Below, in pieces: positions 9,806 to 21,937 of a stretch of 64,000 bases of DNA. The DNA comes from Gordonia sp. KTR9. Its GTDB lineage: Bacteria; Actinomycetota; Actinomycetes; Mycobacteriales; Mycobacteriaceae. Where the stretch lies: NCBI RefSeq assembly GCF_000143885.2, contig NC_018581.1, forward strand, positions 2,542,001-2,606,000, in the 5' to 3' direction. The translations under genes and the position numbers were made by a program. The stretch's first letter is position 1; the number at the start of each line of letters is the position of its first letter. The notes below the pieces were generated by a model. That model ran no database searches and was not told where the DNA came from. It saw nothing but the letters and a program-made list of their open reading frames with translations.

Positions 9806-11687
9806 GTCAGGGGAGCCTCCGGTGACCGACGATCGGCGTCGCACACGCCACCGCGACGGGCAGGGCCGCCGCACCGAGGGCATGGACCCGGAGCGTCTGC
9901 GGTACTTCACCCAGCCGGCCGCCGGGTCCCCGCACACGCGGCACCGTCGGCGTCGGACCGGCCCGGAATCCGGGGACTCCGCCGGTCGTCGGCCGGCCCC
10001 GCCGCCCGTCCCGCCGGCCGAACAGGCGCGACCGGTCACCGGGACGCCCGGACCGCGCGCGACACCGGTCCGCATCCCGCCGGGACAGGCACCCACGCCG
10101 CCCCCCGCCCCGCCTCGACCGGCCCCGCCTCAGCGGCCGCGGGTCGAGGACGACGTCGACACCGACTTCACGATGGCTCGCCCGGCCACTCCCGAACCGC
10201 CCGTCCGTGGCGCCCGCAACGAGGGATTCCGTTCTGCCCCCGCCGGATACGAATCCGCGGGGAAAGAGCAGGACGACTACGCCGACCCTGGCCACGGCAA
10301 CGAGAACTACCGCGACGAACACCACGGCGACGAGCACTACCCCGAAGAGAGCTACGCCGAAGAGAGCTACGGCGACCCGCGCCAGGACCGGCCTGCCGAC
10401 ACCGCGCGTACGGTGCGCGACCCGGGCCCGGTCACCCCTGCACCCGTCCGGGAGGCCGAGGAGCACGACGACTGGTGGGCCGGGGTCGACGACGCCGAGG
10501 CAGCGCAGCAGACGCGCCGGGCTCCGCGCCGCAATCGCAGCCGGGGGAAGCGTCGTGCGGTGCTGGCGATCGCGATCGTCTTCATGCTCGCGCTGATCAC
10601 CGGCGTCGGCTACTACGGCGTGCGCGCGACCGGCCTGCTCGAGTCCCGCAAGGACTACACCAACGCCGCCGGTGCGGGCGACGTCGTCGTCGACATCCCG
10701 GACAACTCCACACTCGCCGACTTCGGCCGCATCCTCGTCGACGCCGACGTGGTCGGCAGCGTGCGGGCGTTCGTCGATGCCGCCGGCGGACAGCCGATCT
10801 CCGGCGGGCTGTACAAGATGCGCACCCAGATCCCGGCGACCACCGCCGTGGAGATGCTCACCGACGACGGAGCCGAGCACCGTGTCGGGCGAGTGGTGAT
10901 CCCGCCGGGGCTGCAACTGGATTCGAAGACCGGTATCGACGGCAAGGTCACCCCGGGGATCTTCCAGCTGATCGAGAACGCCACGTCGTTCTCGGTCAAC
11001 GGTCAGCAGGAGGGTGTGACCGTCGCCGACCTCGAGAAGGCCGCGGCCGAGGCCACGCCGGAGGAACTCGGCGTACCCGAATGGGCCCGCCAGAACGTCG
11101 CCGGGATGACAGGCGATCACCGTCGGATCGAGGGGCTGATCGCACCGACCACCTGGGAGCGCGTGGAACCCGATCACACCGCCACGCAGATCCTGCGGGA
11201 GATGATCTCCCAGAGCGGGTCGATGTTCGAGCAGTGGGGACTGCTGGACCGCAACAACTCCGGGCTCGAGCCGTACGAGACGCTGATCGCGGCGTCGATC
11301 GTGGAGCGTGAGGTCCGCCACGTCGAGGACGCGCCGAAGGTCGCGCGGGTCATCCGCAACCGCCTCGACCGCGACCAGCTGCTGCAGATGGACTCGACGC
11401 AGAACTACACCGCCGACATCACGAACATCGATGTGCACGGCGAGGCGTACAAGAACGACAACGAATGGAACACCTACCGCTACAAGGGGTTGCCGCCGAC
11501 ACCGATCGCGGCGGTGGGCGTACCGGCTCTCGAGGCGATGCTCGACCCCGCCCCGGGGGGCTGGCTGTACTTCGTCACCGTCGACACCGCCGGGACCACG
11601 TTGTTCGCCAACACCTTCGAAGACCACAAGCGCAATCGCGAGGTCGCCTGCCGCAACAAGCTGGTGGCCACGGGATGTAGTCAGTGA
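9792..11687 (+). CDS. mltG: Endolytic murein transglycosylase MltG
   Basis: A 631-residue type II membrane protein that cuts nascent peptidoglycan glycan strands. About 255 cytoplasmic residues are low-complexity: Pro-rich first, then rich in His, Asp, Glu and Tyr, with [10 protein letters not shown] repeats. A basic patch [10 protein letters not shown] precedes one transmembrane helix ([20 protein letters not shown]). The extracellular YceG domain ends the protein, with the catalytic Glu expected at residue 505 in AASIVEREV. The start is ambiguous: ATG 9792 (used here) lies inside ruvX behind CAGGGG, while GTG 9822 follows AGGGGAG at good spacing and would shorten the protein by 10 residues. 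The stop overlaps aroE by 4 nt. Confidence 0.93.
   Translation: MHDGESGEPPVTDDRRRTRHRDGQGRRTEGMDPERLRYFTQPAAGSPHTRHRRRRTGPESGDSAGRRPAPPPVPPAEQARPVTGTPGPRATPVRIPPGQAPTPPPAPPRPAPPQRPRVEDDVDTDFTMARPATPEPPVRGARNEGFRSAPAGYESAGKEQDDYADPGHGNENYRDEHHGDEHYPEESYAEESYGDPRQDRPADTARTVRDPGPVTPAPVREAEEHDDWWAGVDDAEAAQQTRRAPRRNRSRGKRRAVLAIAIVFMLALITGVGYYGVRATGLLESRKDYTNAAGAGDVVVDIPDNSTLADFGRILVDADVVGSVRAFVDAAGGQPISGGLYKMRTQIPATTAVEMLTDDGAEHRVGRVVIPPGLQLDSKTGIDGKVTPGIFQLIENATSFSVNGQQEGVTVADLEKAAAEATPEELGVPEWARQNVAGMTGDHRRIEGLIAPTTWERVEPDHTATQILREMISQSGSMFEQWGLLDRNNSGLEPYETLIAASIVEREVRHVEDAPKVARVIRNRLDRDQLLQMDSTQNYTADITNIDVHGEAYKNDNEWNTYRYKGLPPTPIAAVGVPALEAMLDPAPGGWLYFVTVDTAGTTLFANTFEDHKRNREVACRNKLVATGCSQ
10344..10373 (+). 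repeat. Two tandem 15-nt units in mltG ([10 protein letters not shown])
   Basis: GAAGAGAGCTACGCC is followed directly by GAAGAGAGCTACGGC. The pair lies in a 30-codon acidic/aromatic stretch with looser repeats ([15 protein letters not shown]). Repeat number could vary between strains without a frameshift. Confidence 0.7.
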
Positions 11688-12571
11688 CCAGCGGACCCGC
11701 CGTGAACACCGTGCCCGCCGACGTCCGTTCCCCGCACGGCGATCACCGCCGGGCCGCGGTCCTGGGTTCGCCGATCACCCATTCGCGGTCACCGCGAGTC
11801 CATCTCGCCGCCTACCGGGCGCTGGGGCTCGCCGATTGGCGGTACGACCGGATCGAGTGCACCGCCGAGCGACTGCCGGGGATCGTCTCCCGTGCCGACG
11901 CCGACTTCATCGGGTTCTCGGTGACCATGCCGAACAAGCGCGCGGCTCTCGACTTCGCCACCGAACGCACCGAGCGCGCGGAGTTGGTCGGGTCGGCCAA
12001 CACCCTCGTCCGGGTCCCGTCCGGATGGCGCGCCGACTGCACAGACATCGACGGTATGTCGGGTGCCCTCGGCGATCTCGCGATCGGTACCGACATCGCC
12101 TCCGGGACAACACCTCTCGCCGTGGTCGTCGGGGCAGGCGGAACCGCACTGCCGACGATCATGGCGCTCGACGACGTCGGCGTCACCGACGTCGTGGTCG
12201 TCGCTCGAGACGCCGGGCGCGCCGTACCCGTCCTCGACCTCTGTGAACGGTTGGGGATGAGCGGCGACATCCTGCCCTTCGAACCCGGCGAGGCCCTCGA
12301 CCGCCGGTGCCGCGACTCCGCGGTCGTCGTGTCGACCGTGCCCGCCCAGGCGGCCGCCTGCCTGACATCGGCGGTGGCGCGGGCGCGCAAGGTCGTGGAC
12401 GTGATCTACGACCCCTGGCCGACGCCTCTCGCGACCGCGGTCGACGCGGCCGGCGGAACCGTCGTCGGCGGTCTGGTCATGCTCGTCAACCAGGCCTTCC
12501 GGCAGGTCGAGCTGTTCACCGGGCTCCCCGCGCCCCGCGAGGCGATGATCGAGGCCCTGAGCGCAGACTGA
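11684..12571 (+). CDS. aroE: Shikimate dehydrogenase
   Basis: A 295-residue NADP-dependent enzyme converting 3-dehydroshikimate to shikimate. The substrate site shows LGSPITHSRSPRVHLAAY at the N-terminus, the catalytic Lys in FSVTMPNKRA and the catalytic Asp in CTDIDG. The nucleotide-binding domain has VVVGAGGTALP in place of the common GAGGA. The C-terminal motif GGLVMLVNQAFRQVELF is also typical. The GTG start overlaps the mltG stop by 4 nt; about 20 extra N-terminal residues precede the conserved core. It is the first of four shikimate genes in this stretch. Confidence 0.93.
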   Translation: MTSGPAVNTVPADVRSPHGDHRRAAVLGSPITHSRSPRVHLAAYRALGLADWRYDRIECTAERLPGIVSRADADFIGFSVTMPNKRAALDFATERTERAELVGSANTLVRVPSGWRADCTDIDGMSGALGDLAIGTDIASGTTPLAVVVGAGGTALPTIMALDDVGVTDVVVVARDAGRAVPVLDLCERLGMSGDILPFEPGEALDRRCRDSAVVVSTVPAQAAACLTSAVARARKVVDVIYDPWPTPLATAVDAAGGTVVGGLVMLVNQAFRQVELFTGLPAPREAMIEALSAD

Positions 12572-12637
12572 CGCCTGGTCGTTCCGAGACCGTCCACAGG
12601 ATGTGGGGCTTGTGAACCGACCGGCCGCAAGGCGCTG

Positions 12638-12649
12638 ATGTCGCGACAT
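12638..12649. repeat. Second copy of the 12-bp palindrome ATGTCGCGACAT
   Basis: Identical to 6618-6629 in the alaS leader. The similarity extends loosely beyond it: both copies are followed, after three different bases, by CGGCC. Here it spans the first possible ATG of the prepilin peptidase gene, which would favour the ATG at 12659 as the true start if the palindrome is an operator. Confidence 0.5.
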
Positions 12650-13063
12650 GCTCGGCCCATGGGCGAGTGCGTGATCCTGCTGTGGCTGTCGGTCATCGCC
12701 GTGACCGATGCCGACACCCACCGGATCCCGAACGTGCTCGTCTGGCCGGGCATCTGCGGCGCGATGGGCGCGTGCATGGTGCATCCGGGGTCGGCGGTGG
12801 CCGCACTGACGGCGGCGACCCCGTACGCGTTCGCGTACGGCATGCGATGGTGCGGCGGCGGAGACGTCAAGCTCGCCGCGGCCTGCGGCGCGCTGGCCCT
12901 GCGCTGGGATGCCGCGCTTCTCGTGGTGGCGCTCGCCTCGCTCATCGCGGCGGGCACGGTGGTCACCGACCGGATGGGTCGGCGGGACCCCTCCGGTACG
13001 GGTGCGCATCCGCACGGGCCGGCGCTCGTCGCCGCGACGATCGTCGTCGCCGGTCTGCTGTGA
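12638..13063 (+). CDS. Small A24-family prepilin peptidase
   Basis: A 141-residue membrane protein containing only the catalytic core of type IV prepilin peptidases, with both aspartates present: DADTHRIPN (after the second half of the first helix) and GGGDVKLA (the GxGD motif). The N-terminal methyltransferase domain of PilD is absent, as in TadV/CpaA-type enzymes and mycobacterial Rv2551c, which sits at the same place between aroE and aroC. No pilin or Tad secretion genes are in the window, so its substrate must be encoded elsewhere. The first ATG (12638) lies in a 12-bp palindrome; a second ATG at 12659 (MGECVILLWLS) is an equally good start. Confidence 0.85.
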   Translation: MSRHARPMGECVILLWLSVIAVTDADTHRIPNVLVWPGICGAMGACMVHPGSAVAALTAATPYAFAYGMRWCGGGDVKLAAACGALALRWDAALLVVALASLIAAGTVVTDRMGRRDPSGTGAHPHGPALVAATIVVAGLL

Positions 13064-13132
13064 CAGGAGCTACCCGTGGTTCGGCGGCGCCGCCGTCGGA
13101 CGGGGCGCGGGAGCATGGAACAATCGTCCACT

Positions 13133-16076
<2,944 letters not shown>

Positions 16077-16116
16077 GACCCGGTGCCGTCAGCCGGCGGT
16101 CACGACCGGTGCCGCC

Positions 16117-16647
16117 TCAGCGAATGCGCTGGGTCGGCGCGTCCGCGTCGGTGGGGGTGCCGTCCTCGTGGCGGGGTGAATCGTCCTCGTGGACCGACCA
16201 GTCGTCGTCGGCGGCGTTCTTGTTCTGGTCGCGCCGGACGAGGAACCGGCCGATCGCCGCGCCGACGAAGGCCGGGACGAAGACGAGCAGTGCGGTGAAC
16301 GACGCACCGGCGATGAGTTCGACGAACAGGCTGGCCTGCCCGATGCCGGCGAGGACGACCGTGCCGAGGATCCAGGAGATCAGCCCGGCGAGGACACCCG
16401 CCAGGACGCCGGCCTGCAGCCAGCGCACGGTGAGGTCCTCGTAGTCGTCGGGATCCGGGTTCGCGCGGGCGTCGCGGATACCGTCGTAGCCACCCCACAC
16501 CAGGGCGATGAGGACGACGGCGGCGATCGCGATGGTGCGCCAGACGGTCGAGTTCAGCGGCGCCTGGACCACTGCGAACCCGAGCAACACGCGGGCGAGG
16601 ACGTGAACTGCGGTCATCGTCAGACCGCGCACCAACCACGAAGACAT
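16117..16647 (-). CDS. B-4DMT-type small integral membrane protein
   Basis: A 176-residue protein with four predicted transmembrane helices (around VHVLARVLLGFAVVQA, IAIAAVVLIALVWGGYDGI, AGVLAGVLAGLISWILGT and LIAGASFTALLVFVPAFVGA) and a charged C-terminal tail rich in Asp, Glu, His and Arg. It resembles mycobacterial Rv2536, which begins with a similar MSNW-type sequence and lies in the same position between the aro genes and pepQ; NCBI-style annotation calls this B-4DMT family transporter. Substrate unknown. An ATG three codons upstream (16656) is an alternative start. It converges on aroB with a 40-nt gap and diverges from the peptidase gene. Confidence 0.72.
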   Translation of the reverse strand: MSSWLVRGLTMTAVHVLARVLLGFAVVQAPLNSTVWRTIAIAAVVLIALVWGGYDGIRDARANPDPDDYEDLTVRWLQAGVLAGVLAGLISWILGTVVLAGIGQASLFVELIAGASFTALLVFVPAFVGAAIGRFLVRRDQNKNAADDDWSVHEDDSPRHEDGTPTDADAPTQRIR

Positions 16648-16730
16648 GCGCGTCATCTTACGCACGGGTCGCGTGACAGCGGACACACCTGGTCGAAGTG
16701 GTCGGGTTCGCGCGGTTCGGACGCCCGCCG

Positions 16731-16743
16731 TAGCGTGGCGGGG
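16731..16743 (+). promoter_or_regulatory. -10 element (TAGCGT) positioned for a leaderless pepQ mRNA
   Basis: TAGCGT ends 7 nt before the GTG at 16744, so transcription should begin at or next to the start codon. No Shine-Dalgarno sequence is present. TTCGCG at 16707-16712 could be a weak -35 with an 18-nt spacer. The arrangement is inferred from sequence; leaderless mRNAs are known to be common in mycobacteria. Confidence 0.5.
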
Positions 16744-17853
16744 GTGCCGATCATCCATGACACCGGTGGCCGCCGCGACCGGTTGCGTACCGAGCTGCGA
16801 TCCGCAGCCGACCCGGTCTCGTTCCTCGTCGTCTCCGACCTCGTCAACGTCCGCTATCTGACCGGTTTCACCGGCTCGAATGCCGCTGTGCTGATCGACG
16901 TCGACGATCCCGCGGGCGATCGGATCGCCACCGACGGCCGCTACCTCACCCAGGTCGCCGAACAGGTGCCCGACGTCGAACCGATCATCGAACGCGCGGT
17001 GGTCCGTGCGCTCGTCGACCACGCACGGACCGCCGGGGCGGGTCGCGTCGGCTTCGAGTCCGACACCGAGACGGTGGCCGGGCATCAGGCGCTGTCCACC
17101 GCCGTCGGGGACTCCGGGGTCGAGCTGGTCGGCATGTCCGGGGTCGTGCAGAACCTGCGCGCGGTCAAGGACCCGGGGGAGATCGAACTGCTGCGGGCGG
17201 CGTGCGCGATCGGCGACGCCGCCCTGGCGCAGATCGTCGCCGACGGCGTGCTGCGGGCCGGGACGACCGAACGTCAGGTCGCACGTGCCCTCGAGTGGGA
17301 GATGTATCGGCTCGGGGCCGACGGCATCGCCTTCGAGACGATCGTGGCGGCCGGCGCGCACTCGGCGATCCCTCACCACCGGCCCACCCACACCGCCCTC
17401 GCCGACGGCGATCTCGTCAAGATCGACTTCGGGTCGGTCGTCGGCGGGTATCACTCGGACATGACGCGGACCTTCGTCCTCAGGCGCGCCGCGTCGTGGC
17501 AGCGAGACCTCTACGAGCTCGTCGCGACCGCGCAGACCGCGGGCCGGGCGGCGCTGACGCCCGGCGCCGACCTCCGGGCGGTCGACGCGGCGGCCCGGGA
17601 CGTGATCGACGACGCCGGACACGGCGAGCACTACGTGCACGGTCTCGGCCACGGGGTGGGGTTGCAGATCCACGAAGCGCCGGGAATCGGCAAACTCGCG
17701 GCGGGTACACTGCCATGCGGTGCTGCGGTCACCGTGGAGCCCGGTGTCTACCTGCCCGGATGGGGCGGGGTCCGGATCGAGGACACTCTGGTGGTCACCG
17801 ACGGCGACCCCGACCTGCTGACCGCCACCGACAAGACATTCACCGTCATCTGA
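16744..17853 (+). CDS. pepQ: M24-family aminopeptidase P / Xaa-Pro peptidase
   Basis: A 369-residue metallopeptidase of the pita-bread fold. The N-terminal creatinase-like domain (VSDLVNVRYLTGFTGSN) is followed by the catalytic domain with the metal ligands expected in VKIDFGSVVGGYHSDMTRTF (two Asp), HGLGHGVGLQIHEAPGI (His), TVEPGVYLPG (Glu) and GVRIEDTLVV (Glu). The family removes N-terminal residues preceding proline or splits Xaa-Pro dipeptides. GTG 16744 is chosen because it sits exactly where a leaderless transcript would start and because the protein then begins in the conserved domain. It precedes efp by 21 nt, the same order as in mycobacteria. Confidence 0.88.
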   Translation: MPIIHDTGGRRDRLRTELRSAADPVSFLVVSDLVNVRYLTGFTGSNAAVLIDVDDPAGDRIATDGRYLTQVAEQVPDVEPIIERAVVRALVDHARTAGAGRVGFESDTETVAGHQALSTAVGDSGVELVGMSGVVQNLRAVKDPGEIELLRAACAIGDAALAQIVADGVLRAGTTERQVARALEWEMYRLGADGIAFETIVAAGAHSAIPHHRPTHTALADGDLVKIDFGSVVGGYHSDMTRTFVLRRAASWQRDLYELVATAQTAGRAALTPGADLRAVDAAARDVIDDAGHGEHYVHGLGHGVGLQIHEAPGIGKLAAGTLPCGAAVTVEPGVYLPGWGGVRIEDTLVVTDGDPDLLTATDKTFTVI

Positions 17854-17874
17854 CTGCAAGGGAACGAATACCAC

Positions 17875-18438
17875 ATGGCATCCACCGCCGACTTCAAGAA
17901 CGGCCTCGTGCTGCGCATGGACGACCAGCTCTGGCAGATCATGGAGTTCCAGCACGTCAAGCCGGGCAAGGGGCCTGCGTTCGTGCGTACCAAGATCAAG
18001 AACGTGCTGAGCGGCAAGACCGTCGACAAGACCTTCAACGCCGGCGTCAAGGTCGAGACCGCCACCGTCGACCGTCGTGACATGACCTTCCTCTACAACG
18101 ACGGCACCGACTACGTGTTCATGGACTCGCAGGACTACGAGCAGTTCTCACTGCCGCCGGCCACCGTCGGCGACGGTGCGCGCTTCCTGCTGGAGAACAT
18201 GACCGTGCAGGTGTCGCTGAACGAGGGCAACCCGCTGTTCGTCGAGCTCCCGGTCACCGTCGAGCTGATCGTCGCCCAGACCGATCCCGGACTCCAGGGC
18301 GACCGCTCGACCGGCGGCACCAAGCCGGCCACCCTCGAGACCGGCGCCGAGATCCAGGTGCCGCTGTTCATCAACACCGGTGACAAGCTCAAGGTCGACT
18401 CGCGCGACGGCAGCTATCTCGGCCGCGTCAACTCCTGA
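17875..18438 (+). CDS. efp: Translation elongation factor P
   Basis: A 187-residue three-domain beta-barrel protein that rescues ribosomes stalled at polyproline runs. The domain I loop tip is PGKGPAF with Lys32 at the tip; family signatures [23 protein letters not shown] and the C-terminal [15 protein letters not shown] are present. No EpmA or other modifying enzyme is in the window, and actinobacterial EF-P with this loop is thought to work unmodified. SD-like AAGGGAACG precedes the ATG. nusB follows after 3 nt. Confidence 0.96.
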   Translation: MASTADFKNGLVLRMDDQLWQIMEFQHVKPGKGPAFVRTKIKNVLSGKTVDKTFNAGVKVETATVDRRDMTFLYNDGTDYVFMDSQDYEQFSLPPATVGDGARFLLENMTVQVSLNEGNPLFVELPVTVELIVAQTDPGLQGDRSTGGTKPATLETGAEIQVPLFINTGDKLKVDSRDGSYLGRVNS

Positions 18439-18441
18439 CCT

Positions 18442-18927
18442 GTGAAACAACCCGGAACCCGACACAAGGCGCGGCGCCGCGCGGTGGACCTGCTCTTCGA
18501 AGCGGAGGCCAAGGGAGTCAGTCCCGCGCAGCTCGTCGCCGAACGCCGCGAGTACGTCCGATCCGACGAGAGCGTCGGCTCGATCCACGACTACACCGCG
18601 ACCGTGATCCAAGGCCTCGCCGACGATCAGGCGCAGGTCGACGCGGTCATCTCCTCGTACCTGCGGGACTGGACCCTCGAACGACTCCCGGCGGTCGACC
18701 GCGCGATCATGCGCCTGGCGACCTGGGAGCTGTTCAACTCTCTCGACGTCGACACGATCGTGGTCGTCGACGAGGCGGTGGAGCTCGCCAAGGAACTGTC
18801 CACCGACGACTCGCCGGCCTTCGTCAACGGGGTGCTGGCCAAGATCGCCGAACTCGCTCCGCAGGTCCGCGCGGCCGCGTCCGCCGAGCCCGGTGGTGCC
18901 GCACCCGGACGGCCGGAGCCGAACTGA
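18442..18927 (+). CDS. nusB: Transcription antitermination protein NusB
   Basis: A 161-residue all-helical RNA-binding protein that, with NusE (S10), assembles antitermination complexes on rRNA operons. The N-terminal [19 protein letters not shown] and the later [16 protein letters not shown] and [19 protein letters not shown] block (here [21 protein letters not shown]) are diagnostic. A variable tail of about 25 residues rich in Ala, Pro and Gly ends the protein. It starts at GTG, 3 nt after the efp stop, so it is co-transcribed with efp. Confidence 0.94.
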   Translation: MKQPGTRHKARRRAVDLLFEAEAKGVSPAQLVAERREYVRSDESVGSIHDYTATVIQGLADDQAQVDAVISSYLRDWTLERLPAVDRAIMRLATWELFNSLDVDTIVVVDEAVELAKELSTDDSPAFVNGVLAKIAELAPQVRAAASAEPGGAAPGRPEPN

Positions 18928-19014
18928 TCCGCACCGGGTGTGGCGTAGGTCGCGGGAATTCGTCCGCGTCGCCGCCCGGTGTAGAGTGTCGCGAGACAGA
19001 CATCCTTTAACGAT

Positions 19015-19040
19015 CCGTCCCGAGAGGCGGAGAAGGAGGT
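19015..19040 (+). promoter_or_regulatory. PyrR-type RNA hairpin abutting the pyrR ribosome binding site
   Basis: CCG-T-CC (19015-19020), loop CGAGA (19021-19025), GG-CGG (19026-19030): a five-pair stem with one bulged U, directly followed by AGAAGGAGGT (19031-19040), the Shine-Dalgarno of pyrR. A bulged hairpin with a purine-rich loop fits the known PyrR binding loops. PyrR-dependent translational repression has been shown for mycobacterial pyr leaders. Binding with UMP would be expected to block ribosome access. A possible -10, TAGAGT, lies at 18982-18987. Confidence 0.65.
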
Positions 19041-19045
19041 CGGCT

Positions 19046-19630
19046 GTGGCCAGCCCCGCTCCCAGGGTGCTGCTCGATGCCGCTGACGTGTCGCGCACGA
19101 TTGCCCGTGTCGCACACCAGGTCATCGAGAAGACTGCTCTGGACTCGCCCGACGCACCCCGCGTCGTTCTCATCGGAATCCCCACTCGCGGAACATCTCT
19201 CGCCACCCGGCTGGGTGGCAAGATCGGTGAGTTCGCGGGCGTCGACGTACCGGTGGGTTACCTCGACATCACGCTGTACCGCGACGATCTGCGCGGTAAG
19301 CCGCACCGTCCGCTCGAGCGGACGATGGTGCCGGCCGGCGGCGTCGACAACGCGATCGTGATCCTCGTCGACGACGTCCTCTACTCCGGGCGGACGGTGC
19401 GCGCGGCGCTCGACGCGCTGCGTGATCTCGGTCGTCCCGCGGCCGTTCAACTCGCGGTCCTCGTCGACCGCGGCCATCGCGAACTCCCGTTGCGCGCAGA
19501 CTATGTCGGCAAGAACATCCCGACCGCCCGCGACGAGCAGGTCTCGGTGCACCTCGTCGAGCACGACGGCATCGACGAGGTCGTCCTCGGGTCGGCGTCG
19601 AGTTCGGCTGCAGCAGAAAGTGATTCGTGA
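19046..19630 (+). CDS. pyrR: Bifunctional pyr operon regulator / uracil phosphoribosyltransferase PyrR
   Basis: A 194-residue phosphoribosyltransferase-fold protein that binds pyr mRNA when UMP is high and has weak uracil phosphoribosyltransferase activity. The PRPP-binding loop is [20 protein letters not shown]; other signatures are [29 protein letters not shown] and [18 protein letters not shown]. The GTG is preceded at 5-nt spacing by the very strong AGAAGGAGGT, so the start is secure despite open frame upstream. It heads the pyrimidine operon, with pyrB starting on its last stop base. Confidence 0.95.
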   Translation: MASPAPRVLLDAADVSRTIARVAHQVIEKTALDSPDAPRVVLIGIPTRGTSLATRLGGKIGEFAGVDVPVGYLDITLYRDDLRGKPHRPLERTMVPAGGVDNAIVILVDDVLYSGRTVRAALDALRDLGRPAAVQLAVLVDRGHRELPLRADYVGKNIPTARDEQVSVHLVEHDGIDEVVLGSASSSAAAESDS

Positions 19631-20580
19631 TGCGGCACCTGCTGTCGGCCCAAGACCTCAGCCGCGACGACGCCACCGCCCTCCTCGACGACGCCGAACG
19701 TTTCGAACAGGCCCTCACCGGGCGCGAGGTTCGTAAGCTGCCGACGCTGCGCGGGCGCACGGTGATGACCGTGTTCTACGAGAACTCCACCCGCACCAGG
19801 GTCTCCTTCGAGGTCGCGGGCAAGTGGATGAGCGCCGACGTCATCAACGTCAGTGCCTCGAGTTCCTCTGCGGGCAAAGGGGAATCGCTGCGCGACACGG
19901 CCAAGACCCTGCACGCGGCCGGCGCCGACGCGCTGATCGTCCGGCACCCGGCCTCGGGTGCGCCGGCCCAGATCGCCGACTGGACGACGACGCCGGACGG
20001 CGACGGCCCCGCGGTGATCAACGCCGGTGACGGGACACACGAGCATCCCACCCAGGCGCTGCTCGACGCGCTGACGCTCCGCCAGCGCCTCGGGTCGCTC
20101 GAGGGCAGGCGCATCGCGATCGTGGGCGACATCATCCATTCCCGTGTCGCGCGGTCGAACGCCCATCTGCTGTCGACGCTCGGCGCCGAGGTCGTCCTGG
20201 TGGCGCCCCCGACGCTGTTGCCGGTCGGCGTCGACGAGTGGCCGGTGAGCGTCTCGGGAAGCCTCGACGCCGAACTCCCCGCCGTCGACGCGGTGATGAT
20301 GCTCCGGGTCCAGGCCGAACGCATGAACGGCGGGTTCTTCCCGAGTGCCCGCGAGTACTCGGTCCGATTCGGGCTGAACGACCGCCGCCTGGGACTGCTG
20401 CACGACGACGCGGTGGTCCTGCATCCCGGGCCGATGCTGCGCGGCATGGAGATCGGCTACTCGGTGGCCGATTCGCCCAAGGCCACCGTTCTCGAACAGG
20501 TCCGCAACGGTGTGCACGTCCGGATGGCGGTTCTCTTCCGCCTGCTCGTCGGTTCGGATTCCGCAGGAGCCCACCTATGA
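19630..20580 (+). CDS. pyrB: Aspartate carbamoyltransferase catalytic subunit
   Basis: A 316-residue enzyme joining carbamoyl phosphate and aspartate to carbamoyl aspartate. The carbamoyl-phosphate loop [13 protein letters not shown], the catalytic Lys loop [28 protein letters not shown] and LRVQAERM are all present. No pyrI regulatory subunit is seen, as expected in actinobacteria. ATG 19630 is used; a GTG immediately before it (19627) is equally possible. The stop overlaps a 12-codon mini-ORF that leads to pyrC. Confidence 0.96.
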   Translation: MRHLLSAQDLSRDDATALLDDAERFEQALTGREVRKLPTLRGRTVMTVFYENSTRTRVSFEVAGKWMSADVINVSASSSSAGKGESLRDTAKTLHAAGADALIVRHPASGAPAQIADWTTTPDGDGPAVINAGDGTHEHPTQALLDALTLRQRLGSLEGRRIAIVGDIIHSRVARSNAHLLSTLGAEVVLVAPPTLLPVGVDEWPVSVSGSLDAELPAVDAVMMLRVQAERMNGGFFPSAREYSVRFGLNDRRLGLLHDDAVVLHPGPMLRGMEIGYSVADSPKATVLEQVRNGVHVRMAVLFRLLVGSDSAGAHL

Positions 20581-20615
20581 CCCCCCTCGACACCATTGCA
20601 GGAGTTGGACAGTGA
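20577..20615 (+). CDS. Possible 12-codon mini-cistron bridging pyrB and pyrC
   Basis: ATG at 20577 overlaps the pyrB stop (ATGA) and the TGA at 20613-20615 overlaps the pyrC GTG (GTGA). The peptide would be [12 protein letters not shown]. It includes GCAGGAGT, the Shine-Dalgarno of pyrC. Ribosomes finishing pyrB could re-initiate here and terminate exactly on the pyrC start, coupling the two genes through 4-nt overlaps. It may only be a chance of base composition; no similar peptide is recognised. Confidence 0.35.
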   Translation: MTPLDTIAGVGQ

Positions 20616-21937
20616 GCGCCTCCACCGGATCCGTACCGCAGACCGGGTCCGTCGTCATCAGTGCCGTCCGCCCGTATGGCGAGGGAGACCCGATCGATGT
20701 CCTCGTCGTCGACGGCGTCATCAGCGAGATGGGCTCGGCGGTCACCGCTCCCGAGGGCACCGAGACGATCGACGGCAGGGGTGGCGTGCTGCTGCCCGGG
20801 TTCGTCGACCTCCACACCCACCTGCGTGAACCGGGTCGTGAGGACACCGAGACGATCCGCTCGGGCTCGGCGGCCGCGGCGCTGGGCGGTTACACCGCGG
20901 TCTTCGCGATGGCCAACACCAGTCCGGTTGCCGACAACTCGACCGTCACCGACAACGTGTGGCGGTCCGGGCGCGAGGTCGGACTCGTCGACGTGTACCC
21001 GGTCGGCGCGGTCACCGTCGGTCTCGCCGGCAAGCAACTCGCCGAGATGGGCATGATGGCCGCCGGTGCCGCCGGCGTCCGGATGTTCAGCGACGACGGC
21101 AAGTGCGTCGACGACCCGCTCCTGATGCGTCGCGCGCTGGAGTACTCGACCGGTCTCGGCGTCCTCATCGCCCAGCACGCCGAGGAGCCGCGGCTGACCG
21201 TCGGTGCCGTCGCCAACGAGGGGCCGACGGCCTCACGCCTGGGCCTGGCGGGCTGGCCCCGCGCCGCCGAGGAGTCCATCGTCATCCGCGACGCCCTCCT
21301 CGCGCGCGACGCCGGCGCCCGGATCCACATCTGCCACGCCTCCACCGAGGGCACCGTCGAACTGCTGCGCTGGGCCAAGGACCAGGGGATCGCGATCACC
21401 GCCGAGGTGACGCCACACCACCTGTTGCTCGACGACTCGGTTCTCCACACCTACGACCCGGTGAACAAGGTCAATCCACCGCTGCGCGAGGTCCGCGACA
21501 AGACGGCATTGCGGCAGGCGCTGGCCGAGGGGATCGTCGACTGTGTGGCCACCGACCACGCCCCGCATGCCGCGCAGGAGAAGTGCTGCGAGTTCGCCCA
21601 GGCCAAGCCCGGGATGCTCGGCCTGCAGACCGCGCTGCCCATCATCGTCGAGACCCTCGTGAAGCCCGGCCTCCTCGACTGGCGCGGCGTCGCGCGCGTC
21701 ATGAGCGAGCGGCCCGCGCAGATCGTCGAACTCACCGATCAGGGCCGTCCGATCGAGGTTGGCGAGCCGGCGAACCTGACCGTCGTCGATCCCGAAACGT
21801 CCTGGGTGGTGCACGGTCCCGACCTGGCGAGCCTGTCGGCCAACACCCCGTTCGAGGCCATGACCATGCCCGCCACGATCACCGCGACCGTGCTGCGCGG
21901 CGTCGTGACCGCCCACGACGGTGAGGTGACCCGATGA
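20612..21937 (+). CDS. pyrC: Dihydroorotase
   Basis: A 441-residue zinc amidohydrolase closing carbamoyl aspartate to dihydroorotate. The metal motif [10 protein letters not shown], the second-shell ANTSPVADN, the later His ligands in IAQHAEEP and HICHAST, and the catalytic Asp in [13 protein letters not shown] are intact, as in type I dihydroorotases. The GTG start follows GCAGGAG with 6-nt spacing; open frame upstream overlaps pyrB and is not conserved. The stop overlaps the following membrane-protein gene by 4 nt. Confidence 0.95.
   Translation: MSASTGSVPQTGSVVISAVRPYGEGDPIDVLVVDGVISEMGSAVTAPEGTETIDGRGGVLLPGFVDLHTHLREPGREDTETIRSGSAAAALGGYTAVFAMANTSPVADNSTVTDNVWRSGREVGLVDVYPVGAVTVGLAGKQLAEMGMMAAGAAGVRMFSDDGKCVDDPLLMRRALEYSTGLGVLIAQHAEEPRLTVGAVANEGPTASRLGLAGWPRAAEESIVIRDALLARDAGARIHICHASTEGTVELLRWAKDQGIAITAEVTPHHLLLDDSVLHTYDPVNKVNPPLREVRDKTALRQALAEGIVDCVATDHAPHAAQEKCCEFAQAKPGMLGLQTALPIIVETLVKPGLLDWRGVARVMSERPAQIVELTDQGRPIEVGEPANLTVVDPETSWVVHGPDLASLSANTPFEAMTMPATITATVLRGVVTAHDGEVTR

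Noticed and set aside
12591..12609. Inverted DnaA-box-like pair (GTCCACA, then TGTGGGG) between aroE and the prepilin peptidase gene
   Set aside because: Only one half has the TCCACA core; the other deviates. There is no box cluster or A/T-rich element, and no dnaA, dnaN or gyr genes, so this is not an origin.
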